Position numbers and translations under genes: made by a program. Below the pieces are notes generated by a model. That model worked only from the letters and a program-made list of their open reading frames with translations, ran no database searches and was not told where the DNA came from. DNA of 5,338 nt. It comes from Halanaerobiales bacterium (GTDB taxonomy: Bacteria > Bacillota > Halanaerobiia > Halanaerobiales > M55B127). Below, piece after piece: positions 1-4,028 of the stretch; the stretch's first letter is position 1, and each line of letters starts with the position of its first letter. The stretch lies in assembly GCA_021736965.1 (NCBI GenBank), contig JAIPEV010000136.1:1-5338 (forward strand), given 5' to 3'.

Positions 1-1210
1 ATTGTGAAACAAAAGGTGATAAATTAAGTTTATAAATATTTCTATTTACTGTTATATTAGCCTGCATAACATCTTCATCAATATCGTGGTCAAAGGTAAT
101 ATTTTTAACCCAATCATAATTTTCTAAATCTGATATATTAACAAATACACCGTCTGCATCTTCAACATAAACTCTTTCTACTTCTTTATATCTACCGGTA
201 TCAATAATTTTCTTTTCTTCCGGTTCCATGAAATATGCAAAAGTTTCTTCTGCTAATTTTCCTTTCAAAGAATAATTACTACTATCAGTACCTATTACAA
301 AGTTAGAAGCACCAATAAACCAGTATTCATCTTTGAATAGATTTTTGTATGCTTGCAATAAATTACTTTGTGCTATCTGTGAATTTGTTGAACTAACAGA
401 AGGATTCCACGGATGATAACTTGCTGATTCAACAGATGGTACACCCAATTCACCAAAGAATATTTTTTTGCCGTGTGTTTCCCAAAAGTTTTCTACTTCT
501 GCAAATACATCCTGTTCTCTGGCAGTTGCTGTTACTGTTGTGCTTCTTAATCTATCCTCTAAAGTGCTAATAGAAGGTTCTGTATTGCTTTCTTCTGTTA
601 ATTCAAAATAAGCTGATATTGAAATAATATCTAAATTATCAGCAGAAAATAAACTGTTAGATAATTTGTTATTATAATCTTCTGTTGTACTACCAGAACC
701 TGTATCCCATACTGCTGTTATCCACCAATTAGTACGATAGATAATCTTACCACTATAATTTTTTGTATCTCTAACATAATCAAGAACATCTATCCATTCA
801 GTAGAATTAGGTTCTATTTTTTCTAAATTTGAAGCTACATTAAATCCCCATATATCATAAGTATTACAAATATCATCTACTAAAGTACTTAATACTGATT
901 TGTAATTTGTAAACCATGTAGATACATCTGAAGGGTCCCATTCTGTTTCTGAAACTGTACCACCATCTATCCACGGGTATGCTTCTAATATTACAAATAT
1001 ATTATTATCTTGTAATTCTTCAATAACTGTTATAGCTTCACTTTTAGAAGTTGCATCAATACTCATAGTATTACTTGTAGAATCAGCAGCAGTAATTTTT
1101 ACAGGTACAGTTACAACATTTAAATTTAATCTATCTACATAATCCATTATGTTACTAATATTACCACTTGCCATATTTGTTACATCTATATTTCCTGATT
1201 GTAATTTCAT
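1..1210 (-). CDS. Phage tail-associated GH113-like TIM-barrel protein (3' end outside window)
   Basis: The frame runs open from an ATG at 1210 to the window edge, giving 403 visible residues with the C-terminus missing. A Shine-Dalgarno GAGGTG (1229-1224) sits 13 nt before the ATG, a little far but the best site. Residues about 1-325 read as a TIM barrel resembling glycoside hydrolase family 113: ILEAYPWIDGG near residue 85, a YSGKIIYRTNWW strand, an ISISAYF strand, and FGELGVPS with Glu254 followed by a YHPWNP segment. Glu254 matches the family nucleophile position. Where the family usually has GTEL or GNE as acid/base, this protein has ASNLE, with Asn128 in place of Glu, so it may bind rather than cleave glycans; Glu130 could substitute. 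From about residue 328 (MEPEEKK) a second domain begins, resembling tail structural proteins. No signal peptide or membrane segment is visible. Likely role: cell-surface glycan binding or degradation at the tail. The family call is from memory of motifs; the enzymatic activity is uncertain. Confidence 0.75.
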   Translation of the reverse strand, partial: MKLQSGNIDVTNMASGNISNIMDYVDRLNLNVVTVPVKITAADSTSNTMSIDATSKSEAITVIEELQDNNIFVILEAYPWIDGGTVSETEWDPSDVSTWFTNYKSVLSTLVDDICNTYDIWGFNVASNLEKIEPNSTEWIDVLDYVRDTKNYSGKIIYRTNWWITAVWDTGSGSTTEDYNNKLSNSLFSADNLDIISISAYFELTEESNTEPSISTLEDRLRSTTVTATAREQDVFAEVENFWETHGKKIFFGELGVPSVESASYHPWNPSVSSTNSQIAQSNLLQAYKNLFKDEYWFIGASNFVIGTDSSNYSLKGKLAEETFAYFMEPEEKKIIDTGRYKEVERVYVEDADGVFVNISDLENYDWVKNITFDHDIDEDVMQANITVNRNIYKLNLSPFVSQ

Positions 1211-1258
1211 TATTTTTATAATTCACCTCAAATCTTAAATAATACGGCATAAAATTAA

Positions 1259-1276
1259 CCACAGCTTTAACTGTGG
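1259..1276 (-). terminator. Short hairpin with weak T-tract in the leader of the TIM-barrel gene
   Basis: On the minus strand CCACAG pairs with CTGTGG around a six-base TTAAAG loop and is followed by TTAATTTTA. The 6-bp stem and interrupted T-run make it a weak terminator at best. It lies between the strong terminator at 1318-1335 and the TIM-barrel start at 1210, so it could instead be a leader hairpin or attenuator of that gene. Confidence 0.4.
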
Positions 1277-1317
1277 CTAAATTAATAATTTGTTTTTTAT
1301 ATATTTTTATATAAGAA

Positions 1318-1335
1318 AGCACCCTTCCGGGTGCT
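1318..1335 (-). terminator. Rho-independent terminator
   Basis: On the minus strand AGCACCC and GGGTGCT form a perfect 7-bp stem closed by a GGAA (GNRA-type) tetraloop, followed by TTCTTATAT. The stable stem, tetraloop and T-rich tail are those of an intrinsic terminator reading in the gene direction. It would end transcripts coming through the GIY-YIG gene and the recombinase-like fragment, separating them from the TIM-barrel gene, which would then need its own promoter in 1211-1317; I see no convincing one. Confidence 0.75.
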
Positions 1336-1363
1336 AATTATGATATATTAAATTTGTTATTAA

Positions 1364-1474
1364 TTAATGAAATACTTTTCTGTAGCTATGCTCTATATCC
1401 GCCTGATTGGTGCGGGCATAGCACTGGGTTGTAGCCGGATCGGTATTACCAAGCAGCGCTGGTTCTTTAATTAG
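1364..1474 (-). pseudogene. C-terminal fragment resembling a tyrosine recombinase/integrase
   Basis: In the frame ending at the TAA at 1366-1364, the translation includes LLGNTDPATTQ, then CYAR, and ends YRKVFH. This resembles the C-terminal box of phage tyrosine recombinases (LGH-x3-x-TTxxYAR), with the nucleophilic Tyr at 1420-1418. The usual His of LGH is Asn here. The frame opens only at about 1480, inside the 3' end of the GIY-YIG gene and in a different frame, so no start, no catalytic Arg residues and no upstream part exist; it can only be a remnant. Bases 1381-1462 are about 55% G+C by my count, far above the surroundings, which suggests a separate origin. The same bases can also fold: 1385-1391 pairs perfectly with 1416-1422, with a nested CCGC/GCGG stem, so a structured RNA at the end of an intron or insertion is a rival reading. 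Confidence 0.45.
1385..1422 (-). repeat. Nested hairpin in the GC-rich segment
   Basis: On the minus strand GCTATGC (1422-1416) pairs perfectly with GCATAGC (1391-1385). Inside, CCGC (1415-1412) pairs with GCGG (1402-1399) around a nine-base loop, leaving a seven-base bulge ATATAGA on one side. It lies within the recombinase-like fragment and could be a chance fold of coding sequence, or a real RNA/DNA structure at the border of the GIY-YIG insertion. Confidence 0.45.
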
Positions 1475-2093
1475 CCCTTTTCAAATCTCTTGTTAAAAAA
1501 TGTTCACAATTTATTATTCTGGCTATAGTTCTATGACTACAGTTATATTTACGAGCTAAATCATAATGAGAGTTATCGGTTTCATGATAAAGTTTTATAA
1601 TTTTTATAGCCTGCTTAAAATTTGTAATCGGACTATTTTTGTGAACTCCTCTCATTTTTTCTAATTCTTCTTTTGTATGTTTTTTACCATAAAAAGGATG
1701 ATTTTTCCCTTTTCTTTTATTCCATGTTTTGTGTCCTTTTAAACTTTTTCTCATTTTTTCTTTGACTTCTTCTGGCGTTTTTTGCCCAGTTCTTGGATGA
1801 TCTTCACCTTTTCCCAAAACTCTCCCTCCAACATGTTCGTTATAACCTTCACTATGAAAAGTATTAAATTTATCTATCCAGTATTTTTCTCTCTGGTCAA
1901 CTTCTTCTATATCGCATGTCTCTAATATTTCCATTTTAAAATTCTCTTTACCATATTTTTGAATAGCTTTAGTAATTTTCTGTCTATCATTATCACAACA
2001 TAAACCATACCATCTTCTTTTAGGATTTTTAGTTTGACCAACATATTGTAAACCATTAACTAAATTAGTAACTACATAAATATATTTTTGCAT
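1467..2093 (-). CDS. GIY-YIG homing endonuclease with NUMOD3-like repeats
   Basis: This 208-residue protein is a site-specific DNA endonuclease of the I-TevI/SegA type. The N-terminal GIY-YIG nuclease domain covers about residues 3-90: YIY at 4-6, YVG at 17-19, the catalytic Arg at 26/27, a likely metal-binding Glu69 in REKYWI, and Asn85 in GYN. Two NUMOD3-type DNA-binding repeats follow (GEDHPRTG from 96 and GKNHPFYG from 129, each with a KEKM/LEKM helix), then a helix-turn-helix at about 178-197 (DLARKYN-CSHRTIARIIN). The start is well supported by GAGGTGG six bases before the ATG. It lies after the small tail genes, with a structured segment before it and a GC-rich recombinase-like segment after it. 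Such genes are either free-standing or sit in group I introns. I looked for group I core elements and found none convincing, so I treat it as free-standing or part of an unrecognised insertion. Confidence 0.9.
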   Translation of the reverse strand: MQKYIYVVTNLVNGLQYVGQTKNPKRRWYGLCCDNDRQKITKAIQKYGKENFKMEILETCDIEEVDQREKYWIDKFNTFHSEGYNEHVGGRVLGKGEDHPRTGQKTPEEVKEKMRKSLKGHKTWNKRKGKNHPFYGKKHTKEELEKMRGVHKNSPITNFKQAIKIIKLYHETDNSHYDLARKYNCSHRTIARIINCEHFLTRDLKRAN

Positions 2094-2118
2094 TATTATC
2101 CACCTCTGCTAGTAGATT

Positions 2119-2181
2119 TCTGCATAAAAATAACAGGCAACCAGTGCAGATGCTGGTTTTCGGGAGCGACCCTAGCCTGTT
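2119..2181 (-). promoter_or_regulatory. Structured, pseudoknot-capable segment before the GIY-YIG gene
   Basis: On the minus strand AACAGGC (2181-2175) pairs with GCCTGTT (2138-2132), enclosing two hairpins: GGG/CCC (2172-2170 with 2164-2162) and AACCAG/CTGGTT (2158-2153 with 2144-2139). The eight-base loop of the second hairpin contains TCTGCA (2150-2145), complementary to TGCAGA (2124-2119) just downstream, so a pseudoknot can form. The outer stem is followed by TATTTTTAT, so the element could terminate transcripts from the DGR and tail genes, act as a leader controlling the GIY-YIG gene, or be the end of an insertion. I do not recognise it as a known RNA family. Confidence 0.5.
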
Positions 2182-2227
2182 GTAAAATTTATTAATCTTT
2201 GAGTGCAGGATGTTCATTACTATTGTT

Positions 2228-2359
2228 CTACTTTCTTTGATTCAAACTAGTAATCTTATCAGCTTCTTCTTGAGTAATTAATCCTTTGTCAGCTGCATTA
2301 TTAATTCTTGCTTTGTCAATTTTTCCCATTATCCAGAGATTTTTCAATAACTTATACAT
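2228..2359 (-). CDS. XkdX-like small phage tail protein
   Basis: A 43-residue frame starts at the ATG at 2359-2357 and ends with TAG at 2230-2228. It begins MYKLLKNLW and contains KGLITQEEADKIT. Size and pattern (an aromatic/Trp near the N-terminus, then G-x-ID, then KG-[WL]-IT-x-EE-x-x-x-IT) resemble the XkdX family, small proteins encoded after tail-fibre genes in Firmicutes phages, whose exact role is unknown. The start codon overlaps the stop of the preceding gene in the string TAATG, implying translational coupling; GGGG about six bases before it may help ribosome binding. The coupling and family pattern make it convincing despite its size; the XkdX name is by resemblance only. Confidence 0.75.
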   Translation of the reverse strand: MYKLLKNLWIMGKIDKARINNAADKGLITQEEADKITSLNQRK

Positions 2360-2676
2360 TATATCCCCACACTTTCTACAATAGCTTCTTCTACTGCCTC
2401 TAATCTTTCTTTTATAGATGGTTCATTAGGAGTATTTTCTTCTTCTACCCCTGCTTGAAATATCATATCAAAATTATTTTCTATATAACTTTCTAAATTA
2501 TTTCTCTCTATTAACTCAACTTCTACTTCATCATACTCATATAGTGTGTCTGTACTTCCATCTTCATTTTCTATGGTTTTTTCAGATATATTTTTTCTTA
2601 ATAAGACTATTGCCATACCATTTTCAATAGTTTTAATTTCATAACTATCAGGTTTTACACTTCCTTCTACTTGCAT
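2359..2676 (-). CDS. Small acidic tail-region protein (function unknown)
   Basis: This 105-residue protein is strongly acidic in its second half (YEYDEVEVELIERNN, then EEENTPNEPSIKERLEAVEEAI), ending in a short predicted helix or coiled coil. No signal peptide or membrane segment is seen. Similar-sized proteins with a Tyr-rich strand, an acidic middle and a C-terminal helix are common just before XkdX genes downstream of phage tail-fibre genes, where they may act in tail assembly; this parallel is from memory. AGGGTG (2690-2685) lies eight bases before the ATG, inside the end of the reverse transcriptase gene, and the two genes overlap by 10 bp. Its place beside a DGR reverse transcriptase raises the question of an Avd accessory protein, but Avd proteins are basic helical bundles, and this one is acidic with beta-like segments, so I do not call it Avd. 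Confidence 0.75.
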   Translation of the reverse strand: MQVEGSVKPDSYEIKTIENGMAIVLLRKNISEKTIENEDGSTDTLYEYDEVEVELIERNNLESYIENNFDMIFQAGVEEENTPNEPSIKERLEAVEEAIVESVGI

Positions 2677-3710
2677 ATATTATTCACCCTTTCATATTCT
2701 TTGATTTTATTTTTTAATGGTTCAATATATTTCTGTTTTAAGTTATAACTATTGCACCATTTTAACCATCCTTTATAAGAATTAATACTACAATAATCAT
2801 GAAAATCTAACTTATCCTTTTCCCATAGCTTCCTCATTTTGCGTTTAAATTTCTTTGTTGTAGATTTTCTTAATAGTGTATAATTACCAAAACTCCTGTA
2901 ACCTAAAAAATCTACACCTCTTACATAAGTGGGGAATACCTGCCAATCTCCTTTAATTCTAAGTTTGAGGTTTCCTTTTAAATAATCATCAACTTTTCTT
3001 TTTAATTTATGCAAAAATTCCTTATTATGATGTAAAATTACTATATCATCCATATAACGAAAATAATTACTACATTTCATTTCTTCTTTCATCCAATGGT
3101 CAAAATATGCAAGATAGATATTTCCACTCCATTGGCTTATATAATTACCTATTGGTATACCTACGTCTCCTTCTGTACTGTCTATAATCTCATCAAGCAA
3201 CCATAATAAATTAGGGTCTTTAAATATTCTTCTGTATATTTGCTTTAAAATTTCATGATTTATCGAAGGGTAATATTTCTTTATATCCATTTTAAGACAA
3301 TATTTAGTAGCTTCTCTATCTTCCATAGCTTTGTGTAATCTTTCCAACCCCAAATGTATACCACGATTAGGTATAGCTGAATAAGTGTCAAGAATAAGTT
3401 TTTCTTTTAACATCGGTTCAATCACAAGCATTATAGCCCATTGTGCTATTCTATCTGGAAAATAAGGTAATTTATATATTGTTCTTTGTTTTCCATCATC
3501 ATTAATTTCTTTAATAGTGTATTCTGAAGTTTGATAGGTTTTATTTTTTAGTCTATCTTGTAATTCTTTAAGGTAATATTGCTCATAACTTTTCATATTC
3601 TGTATCTCACTATAATGCCTTTTACCTTTTTGTGCGTTGTTATGTGCTTTCTCTAGTATAGGCGTTGAATGAATATATTTATATAAGTTTCCATATTTTT
3701 TAGGAATAAT
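2667..3710 (-). CDS. DGR reverse transcriptase (probable non-ATG start)
   Basis: This enzyme copies the TR RNA into cDNA with errors at adenines and drives its transfer into the VR. Counting from the internal ATG at 3596 (309 residues), LKMDIKKYYP carries the first catalytic Asp (104), IGNYISQW (149-156) is the motif-4 form typical of DGR enzymes, YMDD (181-184) is the polymerase core, and VDFLGYRSF follows. The C-terminal thumb region is basic. The frame stays open upstream to a TAA at 3758-3756, and those codons read like the family N-terminus: KKYGNLYKYIHS, then EKAHNNAQKGKRHY. No ATG, GTG or TTG occurs there. AGAAAGG (3723-3717) lies six bases before an ATT at 3710-3708 and nine before an ATT at 3707-3705, so an ATT start giving 347 or 346 residues fits best. 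Starting at 3596 would remove the conserved N-terminal region and has only a weak GTGAG upstream. The gene follows the TR and overlaps the next gene by 10 bp. Confidence 0.93.
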   Translation of the reverse strand: MIPKKYGNLYKYIHSTPILEKAHNNAQKGKRHYSEIQNMKSYEQYYLKELQDRLKNKTYQTSEYTIKEINDDGKQRTIYKLPYFPDRIAQWAIMLVIEPMLKEKLILDTYSAIPNRGIHLGLERLHKAMEDREATKYCLKMDIKKYYPSINHEILKQIYRRIFKDPNLLWLLDEIIDSTEGDVGIPIGNYISQWSGNIYLAYFDHWMKEEMKCSNYFRYMDDIVILHHNKEFLHKLKRKVDDYLKGNLKLRIKGDWQVFPTYVRGVDFLGYRSFGNYTLLRKSTTKKFKRKMRKLWEKDKLDFHDYCSINSYKGWLKWCNSYNLKQKYIEPLKNKIKEYERVNNICK

Positions 3711-3716
3711 ACCATT

Positions 3717-3723
3717 CCTTTCT
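3717..3723 (-). promoter_or_regulatory. Shine-Dalgarno site deciding the reverse transcriptase start
   Basis: AGAAAGG on the minus strand, followed by AATGGT and then ATT-ATT. The only nearby ATG (3715-3713) is out of frame and only one base from the site, too close for normal initiation, while the in-frame ATT codons at 3710 and 3707 sit at ideal spacing. This supports an ATT start or, less likely, initiation at the ATG followed by a -1 shift at A-AAA-AAT (3701-3695). Confidence 0.55.
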
Positions 3724-3794
3724 GCTTTGTGATAATAAAACCAAACTTTCGAGAATTAACCTACTAATATGGTTATGGGTAAATCGTCTATATT

Positions 3795-3808
3795 TTGGCA
3801 AGAGCCAA
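3795..3808 (-). repeat. Small hairpin in the TR-RT spacer
   Basis: TTGGC and GCCAA form a perfect 5-bp stem around a TCTT loop on the minus strand, directly next to the downstream arm of the TR-flanking inverted repeat (they share base 3808). It probably belongs to the structured spacer RNA between the TR and the reverse transcriptase, a region known in the Bordetella phage DGR to be needed for cDNA priming. Confidence 0.5.
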
Positions 3809-3821
3809 GGCAAATAAATTC
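3808..3821 (-). repeat. Downstream arm of the TR-enclosing inverted repeat
   Basis: This 14-base arm, plus strand AGGCAAATAAATTC, is the perfect reverse complement of 3981-3994. It lies 40 bp past the TR. Pairing in RNA would form a long stem with the whole TR in the loop. Confidence 0.7.
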
Positions 3822-3861
3822 TATATTTTATATCTCACCTTAAAAACATTTTAATATCACA

Positions 3862-3972
3862 AAGTAGGTGAGTGGAAATATTACGATTTGAATTAGAAGT
3901 GACATTATTCAGATTCAAATAGCTAACACCTGCTTGAGAGCCATTATTCCAATTCCTGCCGACATGAGCGAT
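3862..3972 (-). repeat. DGR template repeat (TR)
   Basis: The 111 bp align without gaps to the VR at 4041-4151 (offset 179). I count 20 mismatches, all at the 33 TR adenines on the coding strand and none at C, G or T. The TR is rich in AAT triplets: read in the VR frame it has nine Asn codons, eight of which differ in the VR, the usual DGR design because AAY codons can be mutated to most residues without giving stops. It encodes no protein itself. It lies 57 bp beyond the fibre gene stop and 151 bp before the probable reverse transcriptase start. Confidence 0.96.
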
Positions 3973-3980
3973 CAAAAAAT

Positions 3981-3994
3981 GAATTTATTTGCCT
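3981..3994 (-). repeat. Upstream arm of the TR-enclosing inverted repeat
   Basis: Plus-strand GAATTTATTTGCCT is the exact reverse complement of 3808-3821 and lies eight bases before the TR. Neither arm has a counterpart beside the VR, so the pair is specific to the template side. Confidence 0.7.
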
Positions 3995-4012
3995 ATAAAC
4001 AATTTATAAAGT

Positions 4013-4028
4013 AAAATATCTATATTTT
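4013..4028 (-). repeat. AT-only palindrome just downstream of the VR
   Basis: AAAATAT and ATATTTT form a perfect 7-bp inverted repeat with a two-base AG centre, immediately after the fibre gene stop codon and 12 bp after the VR. Several DGRs have a hairpin or cruciform at this place that helps target recognition; those are usually GC-rich, so this AT-only version may be coincidence in AT-rich DNA. The TR lacks a matching palindrome. Confidence 0.4.

Larger units (their letters stand above)
3795..3994 (-). ncRNA. DGR template RNA region (TR plus flanking spacer; ends approximate)
   Basis: This covers the TR, a 14-bp inverted repeat around it and the spacer hairpin. The stretch from 3711 to 4028 has no protein gene and is occupied by this element. 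In studied DGRs the TR is transcribed with a downstream spacer that folds and primes reverse transcription by the cognate enzyme. The 5' and 3' ends here are guesses set by visible structure; no clear promoter is seen, so the RNA may come from read-through of the fibre gene transcript. Confidence 0.65.

Noticed and set aside
1364..2227. Group I intron holding the GIY-YIG gene
   Set aside because: I found no convincing P7-type or other conserved core pairing, and no coding exon is clearly interrupted; kept only as a possibility in the findings.
2359..2676. The small gene after the reverse transcriptase as Avd
   Set aside because: The product is acidic and partly beta-like, whereas Avd is a basic helical-bundle protein; it also fits the usual partner of XkdX-like genes.
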